This document shows, in pieces, positions 8,935 to 18,107 of a DNA stretch of 64,000 nucleotides. A program made the position numbers and the translations under genes. Numbering within the stretch: position 1 is the first letter of the stretch; each line of letters opens with the position of its first letter. The stretch spans positions 124,001 through 188,000 of the forward strand of contig CBDCLG010000014.1 of the NCBI GenBank assembly GCA_965218625.1. The letters are read 5' to 3'. Source of the DNA: Bin5 sp965218625 (GTDB lineage: Bacteria; Chloroflexota; Anaerolineae; Caldilineales; Caldilineaceae). The notes beneath the pieces were generated by a model. It worked only from the letters and a program-made list of their open reading frames with translations. It searched no databases and was not told where the DNA came from.

Positions 8935-10061
8935 GAGTGGAAATTCGAGACCGAGAAGCCTTTTCGTTGCTTTCTCTCGTGAGTCTACGCGCGTATTTGA
9001 AGTCCAGAGATTGGGTTGACGAAGGTGATTGGGGCGGGCGTGCCACCATTTTCAGTACCGTAGATGACAATCGAAAGTGGGAGATTCTTTGCCCTCACCG
9101 CGACACTGTCGCCGACTACGCCGAATGCATGGCCGAAAACGTCGCAGTACTCGCCACCGTTGAGGACCGGTCGCAGCTTGACGTGTATTATGACTTGACC
9201 AGCACTGGAGCGGATGTCATACATATACGTTCACAAAACGGACTGGCCAAAGAGGCGCTTTCTCTTCGCCAAAACACTGAGTGGCTTGGCGCCGCGTATA
9301 ACATGCTGGCCTCAGCTGCCAGGGCCGCGGAAAAGCCGAGCGCGGCATTCCGTGGCAGAGTCAGTGACACTGTAACAGCCTATCTTGACGATGTACAACC
9401 CCTACCTGGGTTTCATGAGGGCTACGCACTGACACTTCGCTCACCCGTCCCGGCTGGTTTTGGGCCCCCAATGGATTTTGGCGATGCATTCACCGCACCT
9501 TTCCCGCGACGTGCAACTTCCCAACTTGCCAGGGCGCTTGACCACACTGCCATAGCAATTGCCGAATCGGTTTCTGAAGGTTCATTGGAACCGTTCAGGC
9601 AGGGTGTAAGCGAAGGTGTGAGCGCCAACCTATGCGATTCCGTTGCGACACTTGCCAGCGAAGGGAAAGGAATCAAAATCGATCTGCATTGGGCTGGTGT
9701 TCGGCCTTCCAATCTTGCCGACGGCGACTTTCAGTTTACTGAGAATTCAGCTGCCATCTTGAGCGAAGCGGCGGAGTTTCTCCGCCGCAAGGATCCGTCC
9801 TTCGATGAACGCATCATTGCGCACGTTGTCCGGTTAGAGAGAGAGCCTGATGAATTCGATGGAAAGGCAATCCTTCTTTCCATGAGGGACGAACACTTAA
9901 TCCGCCTTCGGGTCGAATTCGAGGAGCCGGTTTACGACATGGTGATTCAGGCATTCAAGGATCAAAAGTTCATAAGTCTGAGTGGTGACATAATTCCTGT
10001 TGGCAGCGGGTATGAACTGCGTCGCCCCCACAGCTTGTCCCTTCTTATGGATAGGGAGTAA
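8931..10061 (+). CDS. Unknown 376-residue partner of the DUF4365 protein
   Basis: I do not recognise this protein. It is soluble, acidic and without signal peptide or membrane segments. The first 100 residues look like a small alpha/beta domain (segments WEILCPHRDTVADYAE and LDVYYDLTST). A middle part rich in Ala and Ser (about 110-150 and 190-240) looks helical, and the end is alpha/beta again. It overlaps the DUF4365 stop by 4 bases, so the two proteins are made in a coupled way and probably act together. The A+T content and codon use of this gene pair are higher than in the neighbours, suggesting recent transfer. Confidence 0.7.
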   Translation: MRVEIRDREAFSLLSLVSLRAYLKSRDWVDEGDWGGRATIFSTVDDNRKWEILCPHRDTVADYAECMAENVAVLATVEDRSQLDVYYDLTSTGADVIHIRSQNGLAKEALSLRQNTEWLGAAYNMLASAARAAEKPSAAFRGRVSDTVTAYLDDVQPLPGFHEGYALTLRSPVPAGFGPPMDFGDAFTAPFPRRATSQLARALDHTAIAIAESVSEGSLEPFRQGVSEGVSANLCDSVATLASEGKGIKIDLHWAGVRPSNLADGDFQFTENSAAILSEAAEFLRRKDPSFDERIIAHVVRLEREPDEFDGKAILLSMRDEHLIRLRVEFEEPVYDMVIQAFKDQKFISLSGDIIPVGSGYELRRPHSLSLLMDRE

Positions 10062-10283
10062 AGTTCCTTCCAACCTTCTCAGGGGAAGGAGAGATCATTC
10101 GTCTACCGTCTGCCACAACTTGCGGACGTCGGTACACAAAGGTTGATCCCCAAGGCGGAGTTGTGAACCACGAAATGGGAGACGGTCAGGCGGAGGATGC
10201 AAATGCATTTGATTGGAGATCGGGCGGCCAACCGTAACTGATTGTCCCTGCGATAAGGCGGCCGTCTCTTGCGGTTCGCTCGT

Positions 10284-10773
10284 GCCGCTAGTGGACCGGA
10301 ATTCTTTCCTTCGCCAGGATGCGATGCACATTGGCCGCGGCCAGGGGATAGCTCTCGTCCGGCAGGTGTTCGAGCATCATGTAGCCGTCCGGATGCTCCT
10401 CATTCCACAGGCGCAGCGCGGTCCCCAGGTCCAGCTCGCCCTCGCCCGGGATTTCCTCGTCCATGTGGAGCACGAAGCCGTCGCGCACCGCGATATCCTT
10501 GCAGTGTCCGATGGCGCTGACCGGCCCCATACAATCGAAGATGTGGCGCAGCCGCGCCCTGCTGTCGTAGACCTGGTGCAGCGTCTGGAAATGGTTCACG
10601 TAGTCCATCACCAGCCGCATGCGCGTGCTGCCGACATCGCGGATGACGGCGCGGTTGAACTCGGGCGAGCGCATGATCGTCAGCAGGTGTGTTTCGACGA
10701 CGACGGTCTGTTCCAGGGATTCGGCCACCGACGCCAGCCAGCGCAGCGAGTCGAGGAGCCGGTCGCGGCAGGC
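10284..10773 (-). repeat. 490-bp direct repeat, right copy
   Basis: This is the counterpart of 7574-8063 and lies within the intact isomerase gene. The two copies bound the 2.2-kb island that holds the DUF4365 gene pair. Confidence 0.92.
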
Positions 10774-11151
10774 CGGCCGGTGGTTTTCGCGGTGGGGGCT
10801 GTAGGGGCCATTGCGACTGAGGCTGCCGCTGCGGATAAGGGCCGCGTGGGCGCCGAGCGCGCGGGCGATGCCGAAGCCGCGGCGAATGTCCTCGAGCAGG
10901 CGGGCGCGGGCGTCGTCGTCGGGGTCGAAGAGGCAGCCCTGATAGCCAATGCCGACCTGCACGATGTCGATGCCCTCGTCGGCAAAAAGCAGCCGCACGC
11001 GCTGCCACATCGGCGCCGTGGCCGGCGGCGAGTCTTTGGCGGAGATCGACAGTCCCACCCCCGTCAGCCGCAGCGCCCGGATCGCGGCCAGGTGGCGGCT
11101 GCGGATCTCGGCCGGATTGGCGGGCAGCATTCCGACAACGCCCAGTCTCAT
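10288..11151 (-). CDS. Sugar phosphate isomerase/epimerase (xylose isomerase-like TIM barrel)
   Basis: The 287-residue protein has the AP-endonuclease-2/xylose-isomerase-like barrel fold. The N-terminus reads MRLGVVGML, followed by GVGLSIS, the metal-site segment VVVETHLL and, later, VMDYVNHF, GHCKDI and MLEHLPDE, which supply the divalent-metal ligands seen in this superfamily. Length is normal. The ATG at 11151 has GGAG seven bases upstream. Proteins of this group isomerise or epimerise sugars and often sit beside Gfo/Idh oxidoreductases; here it is divergent from the operon that contains one at 12732. The substrate is unknown. Confidence 0.85.
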   Translation of the reverse strand: MRLGVVGMLPANPAEIRSRHLAAIRALRLTGVGLSISAKDSPPATAPMWQRVRLLFADEGIDIVQVGIGYQGCLFDPDDDARARLLEDIRRGFGIARALGAHAALIRSGSLSRNGPYSPHRENHRPACRDRLLDSLRWLASVAESLEQTVVVETHLLTIMRSPEFNRAVIRDVGSTRMRLVMDYVNHFQTLHQVYDSRARLRHIFDCMGPVSAIGHCKDIAVRDGFVLHMDEEIPGEGELDLGTALRLWNEEHPDGYMMLEHLPDESYPLAAANVHRILAKERIPVH

Positions 11152-11195
11152 AGGACAACTCCATCAACGCGGCCCGGCGGTTGACCGCCGAATTG

Positions 11196-11223
11196 TTGAC
11201 ATCCTTCGAACTTACAGTAGAAT
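11196..11223 (+). promoter_or_regulatory. Sigma-70-type promoter of the M20 peptidase operon
   Basis: A perfect TTGACA (-35) is followed after 16 bases by TAGAAT (-10). Transcription would start near 11230, leaving a leader of about 95 bases before the TTG start at 11326. Confidence 0.75.
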
Positions 11224-11325
11224 CGGGTCATTCCTGCACGGTTATATCAGCAGATTTTATCGAAAAGCGCAAACGGCCGGCGCAACTTCTGCCGGCGAAT
11301 CGCCAGCGCTTCGAGGAGGATACGA

Positions 11326-12720
11326 TTGGCCAACGAGGAGAGTCGCGCAGGCGGGGCCCCCGCACAGCTGGCGCAGGTGCTGGCTTACGTCGAGGTCCAC
11401 CGGCAGGCGTTTATCGACCGGCTGCTGGCCTATGTCGCCCGGCCCAGCATCAGCGCCCACGGGGTCGGCATCGAAGAGACGGCCGGATTTCTGCTCGGCT
11501 ATTTGCAGGGGCTGGGCATGGAGGCGCAGCTGCTGGCGAGCGCTGGTTGGCCCTTCGTGTACGGTTGCCGCCGGCAGCATCCGGGCGCGCCGACGGTCCT
11601 CCTCTACGGCCATTACGACGTGCAGCCGCCCGATCCGCTGGAGGCGTGGGATTCGCCTCCCTTTGAGCCGGAGATTCGCGACGGGCGCATCTGGGGACGC
11701 GGCGTGGGCGACAACAAGGGGCAGCATCTGGCCCAGCTGCTGGCGATCGAGTCCTGGCTGGCCGTTAGCGGCGGTCTGCCCTGCAATGTCATTGTGCTGC
11801 TCGAAGGTGAGGAGGAGATCGGCAGCCCCCACATCAGCGGCTGCGTGCGGGCCCATCGCGATCTGCTGGCCGACGCCGACCTGGTGATCACCGCCGACGG
11901 TCCCGTCCACGAAAGCGGGCGGCCCTGCATCAAGTTCGGCCCGCGCGGCATCGCTTCGTTCGAGCTGCGCGTGCGCCACGGCGAGCGCGACTTTCACTCC
12001 GGTAACTGGGGCGGCGTCGCGCCCAACCCGATCTGGACGCTGGTGCACCTGCTGGCGACGATGAAGAACAGCCGGGGAGAGGTCATCATCGACGGCTTCT
12101 ACGATAATGTCGCGCCGCTTGGAGAGCTGGAGCGGGCCGCGTTGGACGCGCTGCCGGTTGACACGGCGGCCGTCATGGCCGGCGCAGGACTGGCGCGTCT
12201 CGACGAGCCGCTGGAGCGGCCCTTTTTCGACCGCCTGGCGGCCTGGCCGACCTTCACCATCAACGGTTTCCACGGCGGCTACGGCGGCCCGGGCACCAAG
12301 ACTGTGCTGCCGCGCGAGGCGACCGTGAAGTGCGATATGCGCCTGGTGGAGAATCAGGGCGTGGAGGAGATTCTGGACAAGGTGGAGGCGCACGTGCGCG
12401 GCCACGCGCCCGAGGTCGAGGTAGTTCGCCAGGGGGGCATGGAGCCTTCCAGCACGCCACTTGACTCCCCCTACACGCGGCCGCTGCAAAAGGCATTTCG
12501 CGCGGCCCAGGGCGAAGACCCGCTCCTCATCCCCGCGATGGGCGGCAGCCTGCCCGACTATGCCTGGACGAAAATTCTCGGCGTTCCATCCTTCACAACG
12601 CCTTACGCCAACCACGACGAAGCTAATCACGCGCCCAACGAAAACCTGGAGGTCGAACGCTTCATCGCCGGCATCCGTACGGGGGCGGCCGTGCTGGCAT
12701 ATCTGGGCGCTCACAGTTGA
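11326..12720 (+). CDS. M20-family metallopeptidase (dipeptidase / ArgE-DapE type)
   Basis: This 464-residue zinc-dependent amidohydrolase shows the M20 metal sites: GHYDVQPP at about residue 95, GVGDNKGQ at about 127 and EGEEEIGS at about 160, with a late GGSLPDY and a His-bearing ANHDEANH segment. The lid (dimerisation) domain lies between about 200 and 320. Relatives cleave dipeptides or acyl-amino acids in the cytoplasm. The start is a TTG, chosen because GAGGAGGA sits five bases before it. It opens an operon with a Gfo/Idh oxidoreductase (12 bases apart) and a NUDIX hydrolase. Confidence 0.88.
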   Translation: MANEESRAGGAPAQLAQVLAYVEVHRQAFIDRLLAYVARPSISAHGVGIEETAGFLLGYLQGLGMEAQLLASAGWPFVYGCRRQHPGAPTVLLYGHYDVQPPDPLEAWDSPPFEPEIRDGRIWGRGVGDNKGQHLAQLLAIESWLAVSGGLPCNVIVLLEGEEEIGSPHISGCVRAHRDLLADADLVITADGPVHESGRPCIKFGPRGIASFELRVRHGERDFHSGNWGGVAPNPIWTLVHLLATMKNSRGEVIIDGFYDNVAPLGELERAALDALPVDTAAVMAGAGLARLDEPLERPFFDRLAAWPTFTINGFHGGYGGPGTKTVLPREATVKCDMRLVENQGVEEILDKVEAHVRGHAPEVEVVRQGGMEPSSTPLDSPYTRPLQKAFRAAQGEDPLLIPAMGGSLPDYAWTKILGVPSFTTPYANHDEANHAPNENLEVERFIAGIRTGAAVLAYLGAHS

Positions 12721-12731
12721 AAGGGAAGAGC

Positions 12732-13961
12732 ATGTTACGCATTGGCATCATCGGATATGGCCGCCGCATCGCCAGCATGGCCAGAGGGCTGGATATCTTC
12801 GACATTCCCTACCGCGTGACAGCCGTGGCGGACCCGCGCGGCGATGAGATCCGGGCGATCAAGGATCCCTTCCTGGCGGATGCCTGCTTCTACGGCACGG
12901 CCGACGAGCTGCTGGCCGCAGCCGGCGAACTGGACGGCATCATGATCGGCACGCGCTGCAACCTGCACACGGAGATGGCGCTCAAGGCGGCGCCGACGGA
13001 GCTGCCGCTTTTCCTGGAGAAGCCGGTCGCGATTACGTTCGACGAGGTGCGGAGGTTGGAGGCTGTCTTCCGGGACTACGCGGCGCCGACGGTGGTCTCG
13101 TTTCCGCTGCGGCTGAGCCCGATCGCGCAGAAGGTGCGCGAGATCATTGCATCCGACCAGGTGGGCAGCATCGAGCAGGTGGTCGCCTTCAACGACGTCG
13201 GCTACGGCAGCGTCTATTTCAAGAGCTGGTACCGCAACTACGAGCTGAACGGCGGTCTCTGGCTGCAGAAGTTCACCCACGACGTCGACTATATTAACTA
13301 TCTGCTGGAGGCGCGCCCGCGCTGGATCAGCGCGATGAACACGCGCAGGGTTTTCGGCGGCGACAAACCGTTCGACCTGCAGTGCAAGGAGTGCCCGGAG
13401 CAGGAGAGCTGCCCGGAGAGCCCGTTCGTGCGTTTTCGCACCGGCTTCGAAGGCGGCCGCGTGCGATTTGCCGAGGAGGCGGTTTACCGCGACGACCAGT
13501 TCTGCGTCTTTTCAGAGGGGATCGAGCTGCAGGATATGGGCAGCTGCATGTTGGAGTATGAAAGCGGCGTGCAGGCCAGCTACACGCAGAACTTTTTCAC
13601 CCGCTACCAGGCCGCGCGCCGCGGCGCGCGCCTCTACGGCTACCGCGGCATCATCGAGTTCGACTGGAACCAGAACCGGATCACGATTTTCAGCCACACG
13701 TCGCCGGTGGTGGAGACGATCGACTTCAGCGGTAACATGCCCCATTTCGGTGGCGACCGCGAGCTGAGCTTTGATTTTCTGATGGCGATGCGGGACCGGC
13801 GGCCGTCGCGCAGCCCGATCGACGCCGGCATTTTGAGCGCGTTGACCTGCCTTTGGGCGCGCGAATCGGCCAACAACCGGCAGCCGTATGAGGTTGTCAT
13901 GCCGCAGGCGCCAGCGGGCGAGCCGCTGCCGTCTCAGCCCGAGCGGGAGCAGCCGGCGTGA
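12732..13961 (+). CDS. Gfo/Idh/MocA-family oxidoreductase
   Basis: The 409-residue protein has an N-terminal Rossmann fold (RIGIIGYGRR) and the family's catalytic Lys in LEKPVAI at about residue 100, then a larger alpha/beta domain. A four-Cys cluster (CKECPEQESC, about residues 218-227) suggests a metal-stabilised insert found in some subgroups. These enzymes oxidise or reduce sugars and cyclitols with NAD(P). The ATG at 12732 follows AAAGGGAAG; an in-frame TTG five codons upstream overlaps the previous stop and is less likely. It is co-transcribed with the M20 peptidase and overlaps the NUDIX gene. Confidence 0.87.
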   Translation: MLRIGIIGYGRRIASMARGLDIFDIPYRVTAVADPRGDEIRAIKDPFLADACFYGTADELLAAAGELDGIMIGTRCNLHTEMALKAAPTELPLFLEKPVAITFDEVRRLEAVFRDYAAPTVVSFPLRLSPIAQKVREIIASDQVGSIEQVVAFNDVGYGSVYFKSWYRNYELNGGLWLQKFTHDVDYINYLLEARPRWISAMNTRRVFGGDKPFDLQCKECPEQESCPESPFVRFRTGFEGGRVRFAEEAVYRDDQFCVFSEGIELQDMGSCMLEYESGVQASYTQNFFTRYQAARRGARLYGYRGIIEFDWNQNRITIFSHTSPVVETIDFSGNMPHFGGDRELSFDFLMAMRDRRPSRSPIDAGILSALTCLWARESANNRQPYEVVMPQAPAGEPLPSQPEREQPA

Positions 13962-14659
13962 GCGCTGCAGAAGAGCGGTCGCCGGAAGAAACGATCCTGC
14001 ACACTGCCGGCAAGCTGCGGGCTCTGTGCAACCGGGGTCTTCGCTACGCCCGGAACCCCTATGAGATCGAGAGCCTCGAGCAGATGCTGGAGCTGAGCGC
14101 GGATCTGACCGATCTGGTGGACGGGCGTCCGCTGCCGGAGCTCCGTCGCGGGTTCCAGGAAGAGAGGCACTATCTTACGCCGTATACGGTGGTGGACACG
14201 GCGGTCTTTGACGGAGATGGGCGCATTCTGCTGATTCAACGCGGCGACAACGGGCGCTGGGCGCTGCCGGGCGGCTGGTGCGAGGTGGGCGAGCTGCCGG
14301 GCGAAGGCGCCGTGCGTGAGGTGTGGGAGGAGACCGGCTGCCGGGTGGACCTGAGCGGCCTGCTCGGAATCTTCGACAACAACTACCATGGCGGTCAAGG
14401 GTTGGACCATCTCTATTGCCTGCTGTTCGCGGCGCGGCACGTCGAGGGGACCGCCGTAGTCACGCGGGAGACGCTCGATGTGGGCTGGTTTGCGGTGCAA
14501 GAGGTGCCTTGGAATGCGCTGCACGAAGCGCATCCTGCGCGTATCCGCTTCGCGTTTCAATGGCTGGGCGATCCAACGCTGACTCCCTTCTATGACCGGC
14601 CGCGACAGGAACCGGGGCCGACATGGCAGCACGGCGGAGAGGCGGAAAGCGCCGAGTGA
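13958..14659 (+). CDS. NUDIX hydrolase with N-terminal extension
   Basis: The 233-residue protein carries a complete NUDIX box (GGWCEVGELPGEGAVREVWE continuing to ETGC, about residues 105-130), which binds the metal and cleaves a nucleoside diphosphate linked to another group. An N-terminal helical domain (about 1-65) of the kind placed before some ADP-ribose-type NUDIX enzymes precedes it. The GTG start overlaps the previous stop by 4 bases, so it is coupled to the oxidoreductase. It may remove a damaged or signalling nucleotide, but the substrate cannot be read from the sequence. Confidence 0.85.
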   Translation: MSAAEERSPEETILHTAGKLRALCNRGLRYARNPYEIESLEQMLELSADLTDLVDGRPLPELRRGFQEERHYLTPYTVVDTAVFDGDGRILLIQRGDNGRWALPGGWCEVGELPGEGAVREVWEETGCRVDLSGLLGIFDNNYHGGQGLDHLYCLLFAARHVEGTAVVTRETLDVGWFAVQEVPWNALHEAHPARIRFAFQWLGDPTLTPFYDRPRQEPGPTWQHGGEAESAE

Positions 14660-14986
14660 GGAGCGGGACTCGGGTCGTTGCGCTCTCTTTTCGAGGCTCT
14701 GCGGCGGTGCGTAGGCGGATCGTAGGCGAATAGTCCAGCCCGGCAGTTCGACCGATTTCGGAAGCATCCGCACAAACCGCGCATCAGAGTCGCCCGTTTT
14801 CCACTCCCAGGCGGCAAAGGGGGCCGGTTTTCCAGTGCATTTGTCCGGCGGACCGGCTGGAAGCCGCCCCATCCTGGCCGGTGCCCCGAATGTCCCTGTA
14901 CTATCTCAATTGCCGGGCCGATTTGGTATTATAGCCTTTCCACCTGTGGACGAATGCGGCCGGGGATGGTAAGATAGCAACATGAC
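14660..14986. other. Spacer before uvrA
   Basis: I see no gene here. It contains the uvrA promoter region; weak -10-like sequences occur (for example TAAGAT at 14970) but no convincing -35 pair. Confidence 0.5.
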
Positions 14987-14998
14987 GAACATTTGTTC
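14987..14998 (+). promoter_or_regulatory. LexA (SOS) box of uvrA
   Basis: GAACATTTGTTC is a perfect match to the GAAC-N4-GTTC operator used by LexA in Gram-positive bacteria and related groups. It lies 57 bases before the uvrA ATG. The same motif occurs in front of recA at 32505, which makes chance unlikely. Confidence 0.88.
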
Positions 14999-15055
14999 AC
15001 TTATTGTTGTTTCCGGCAACGTCGTTTTGACGATTGCGAATCGTTTGGAGGCGGC

Positions 15056-18016
15056 ATGGCGCTGGACAAGCTCATAATTCGGGGCGCGCGTGAGCACAAC
15101 CTGCGCAGCATCGATCTTGAGATCCCCCGTGACAGACTCGTGGTGATAACCGGGCTGAGCGGCAGCGGCAAGAGCAGCCTGGCCTTCGATACGATCTACG
15201 CCGAAGGGCAGCGCCGCTACGTCGAGTCGCTCTCCTCCTATGCGCGCCAGTTTCTGGGGTTGATGGAAAAGCCGGACGTGGACCAGATCGAAGGGCTGAG
15301 CCCGGCGATCTCGATCGACCAGAAGGGCTCCGGCCGCAACCCGCGTTCGACCGTCGGCACCGTCACCGAAGTGTACGACTATCTGCGCCTGCTCTTCGCC
15401 CGCGTCGGTCAGCCCCATTGCCCCGAGTGCGGCGATCCGATCAGCCAGCAGACACCGCAGCAGATCGTCAACTCGATCATGGAGATGGAGGAGGGCGCGC
15501 GGCTGCTGATTCTGGCGCCGATCATCAAGGACCGCAAGGGACATCACAAGGGCGTTTTCGAGAATCTGCAGGCGCAGGGCTATGTGCGCGTGCGCGTCAA
15601 CGGCGAGCTGTTTGAAATCGGTGAAGCGCCCGACCTGGACCGTTACAAGATGCACACGATCGAAGCGGTGATCGACCGCATCATCGTGCGCGCGGAGCGT
15701 CCCGACCCGGATGACCCCGACCGTGTCCTTCCCGGCACCGACCGGACGCGGCTGACCGACTCGGTCGAGACCGCGCTCAAGTTGGGAGAGGGCGCGGTCA
15801 TCGTCTCGGAGGTCAGGCGGGAGCCGGCGGAGGGCAACGGCAGCCTGCGCTCAGTCACCGTGGACCGTGTTTTCAGCGAGCATTTTGCCTGTATGCGCTG
15901 CGGTCTCAGCTTCAGCGAGATCGAGCCGCGCACCTTCAGCTTCAACAGCCCGCACGGCGCCTGCCCATCCTGCGACGGTCTCGGCGTGCTCAAGGAGTTC
16001 GACCCGGAGCTGATCCTCGACAGCGAGCTCAGCGTCGCCGAAGGGGCGGTGCGGCCCTGGCAGGGCGCAAGTGCGAGCAACGGTGATTCGGGCTACTACA
16101 AGCAGCTGCTGGCCTCGGTCTGCCGCCAGTTCTCGATCCCCGTCCGAGCGCCTGTCAGGGAGTTGAGCAGCAAGCAGCGCGACATTATCCTGTACGGCCC
16201 GCCGGGACGCGAGAAGGTGCTGGTCAACTATCGCAACGCGCGCGGCTATGAGCGCACCTACGAGGCCCAGTACAGCGGCGTGCTGCCGAACCTGCAGCGG
16301 CGTTTCCGCGAGACCGACAGCGAATGGATTCGCAGCAAGTTGGAGGAGTACATGGGCGTCAGTCCTTGCCCGGAGTGCGATGGGCGGCGGCTGCGGCCGA
16401 TGGCGCTGGCGGTTACGGTGGCGGGCCAGAGCATTGATGAGATTACGGCGATGTCGGTCAACGAGTCGCTGGCGTGGGTGCGGGAGGCCGCGGGGCAAAA
16501 CGGCGCGCAGCCGCTCTTTTCGCCGCGGCAGCTTGCCATCGGCGGCCAGGTCCTGAAAGAGGTCGAGGCGCGGCTGGGCTTTATGGTAAACGTCGGGCTG
16601 GACTATCTGACGCTCAACCGCACCGCGGTCACGCTCTCCGGCGGCGAGTCGCAGCGCATCCGTTTGGCGACGCAGATCGGCAGCCAGCTGATGGGCGTGC
16701 TCTATATCCTGGATGAGCCGAGCATCGGACTGCACCAGCGGGACAACGTGCGGCTGATCAATACGCTGAAGGGGATGCGCGACCTGGGCAACACCGTGCT
16801 GGTGGTCGAGCATGACGAGGAGACGATTTGCGCGGCCGATTGGGTGGTGGACATGGGGCCGGGCGCGGGCGAACACGGAGGCGAGGTCGTCGTCTCGGAT
16901 ACGCGGGAGTCGTTCGCCGGTCATCCGCACAGCCTGACCGCGCAGTACATACGCGGCGAGAAGAGCATCGAGATCCCCGCGCTGCGGCGCGAGGGCAACG
17001 GCGAATATCTGTATGTGCGCGGCGCCACCGAAAATAACCTGAAGAAGGTCGATGTCCGTTTCCCGCTGGGCCGCTTGATCGCGATAACCGGCGTCAGCGG
17101 CAGCGGCAAATCCAGCCTGGTGGTGGAGGTGTTGTACAAGCGGCTGGCGCAGAGTTTCTACCGGGCGAAGGCCCGCCCCGGCAGGTGCGACAGGGTTGAA
17201 GGCATCGAGCACCTGGACAAGGTGATCGAGATCGACCAGAGCCCGATTGGGCGCACGCCGCGCAGCAACCCGGCGACCTATGTCGGCCTGTTCACGCCGA
17301 TGCGGGAGCTGTTCGCCAGTATCCCGGAGGCGAAGGCGCGCGGCTACAAAGCGGGGCGCTTCAGCTTCAATGTCAAGGGCGGCCGCTGCGAGGCCTGCCG
17401 CGGAGACGGCATCATCAAGATCGAGATGCAGTTCCTGCCGGATGTCTACGTTTCGTGCGAAGAGTGTCATGGCGACCGCTACAATCGCGAGACGCTGGAT
17501 ATCCGCTTCCGCGGCAAGTCGATCTCGGATGTTCTGAACATGACGGTTGAAGAGGCGCTGGACTTTTTTCAGAACATTCCGCGCATCCGCAACCGCCTGG
17601 AGACGCTGGTGGCGGTCGGGCTGGGCTATATCCGCCTGGGACAGCCGGCGACGACGCTCTCGGGCGGTGAGGCGCAACGGATCAAGCTGAGCAAGGAGCT
17701 GAGCCGGCGCGATACGGGCAACACCTTCTACATATTGGACGAGCCGACCACCGGGCTCCATTTCGAGGATGTGCGCAAGCTGCTGGGCGTTCTGCACGAA
17801 CTGGCGGACCGCGGCAACACAGTGCTGGTGATCGAGCACAACCTGGATGTGATCAAGAACTGCGACTGGGTAATCGACTTGGGGCCCGAAGGCGGCGGCA
17901 AGGGCGGCTATGTGGTGGCGGAAGGCACGCCGGAACAGGTCGCGGCGGTGGAGAAGAGCTACACGGGCCAGTTTTTGCAGGGCTGTCTCAGGAAGTTTTC
18001 AGTTTCTGGTTTTTAG
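15056..18016 (+). CDS. uvrA: Excinuclease ABC subunit A
   Basis: UvrA is the damage-sensing ATPase of nucleotide excision repair and works with UvrB and UvrC. The 986-residue protein has two ABC modules: Walker A motifs GLSGSGKSS (33-41) and GVSGSGKSS (about 680), and signatures LSGGESQRI (about 527) and LSGGEAQRI (about 867). Zinc-finger Cys pairs are visible, including CEACRG and CEECHG in the C-terminal half. The start at 15056 has a GGAGGCGGC site; the in-frame codons upstream overlap the LexA box and are not coding. The last seven residues and the stop are encoded by a heptamer array, so the native C-terminus seems to have been replaced. Confidence 0.97.
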   Translation: MALDKLIIRGAREHNLRSIDLEIPRDRLVVITGLSGSGKSSLAFDTIYAEGQRRYVESLSSYARQFLGLMEKPDVDQIEGLSPAISIDQKGSGRNPRSTVGTVTEVYDYLRLLFARVGQPHCPECGDPISQQTPQQIVNSIMEMEEGARLLILAPIIKDRKGHHKGVFENLQAQGYVRVRVNGELFEIGEAPDLDRYKMHTIEAVIDRIIVRAERPDPDDPDRVLPGTDRTRLTDSVETALKLGEGAVIVSEVRREPAEGNGSLRSVTVDRVFSEHFACMRCGLSFSEIEPRTFSFNSPHGACPSCDGLGVLKEFDPELILDSELSVAEGAVRPWQGASASNGDSGYYKQLLASVCRQFSIPVRAPVRELSSKQRDIILYGPPGREKVLVNYRNARGYERTYEAQYSGVLPNLQRRFRETDSEWIRSKLEEYMGVSPCPECDGRRLRPMALAVTVAGQSIDEITAMSVNESLAWVREAAGQNGAQPLFSPRQLAIGGQVLKEVEARLGFMVNVGLDYLTLNRTAVTLSGGESQRIRLATQIGSQLMGVLYILDEPSIGLHQRDNVRLINTLKGMRDLGNTVLVVEHDEETICAADWVVDMGPGAGEHGGEVVVSDTRESFAGHPHSLTAQYIRGEKSIEIPALRREGNGEYLYVRGATENNLKKVDVRFPLGRLIAITGVSGSGKSSLVVEVLYKRLAQSFYRAKARPGRCDRVEGIEHLDKVIEIDQSPIGRTPRSNPATYVGLFTPMRELFASIPEAKARGYKAGRFSFNVKGGRCEACRGDGIIKIEMQFLPDVYVSCEECHGDRYNRETLDIRFRGKSISDVLNMTVEEALDFFQNIPRIRNRLETLVAVGLGYIRLGQPATTLSGGEAQRIKLSKELSRRDTGNTFYILDEPTTGLHFEDVRKLLGVLHELADRGNTVLVIEHNLDVIKNCDWVIDLGPEGGGKGGYVVAEGTPEQVAAVEKSYTGQFLQGCLRKFSVSGF

Positions 18017-18050
18017 TTTCCAGTCTTTGGTTTCGAGTGGTCAGTAGACG
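17995..18050 (+). repeat. Heptanucleotide array B, entering the end of uvrA
   Basis: Seven to eight uninterrupted 7-bp units (GTTTTCA, GTTTCTG, GTTTTTA, GTTTCCA, GTCTTTG, GTTTCGA, GTGGTCA) run through the uvrA stop at 18014-18016. Confidence 0.85.
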
Positions 18051-18107
18051 ATTTGTGGTAGACCGGAATCGTGAAAGAGGGTTGCTGAGAGCCAGGGGGT
18101 GAGGCAT

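Noticed and set aside
10070..10095. Possible terminator after the 376-residue gene
   Set aside because: The pairing of CCTTC with GAAGG is short and no T-tract follows.
11257..12714. 485-codon open frame antisense to the M20 peptidase
   Set aside because: Shadow of a strongly supported gene; composition is that of reversed codons.
15851..17839. 662-codon open frame antisense to uvrA
   Set aside because: It is a mirror of uvrA codon bias in GC-rich DNA, with no domain and no start signal.
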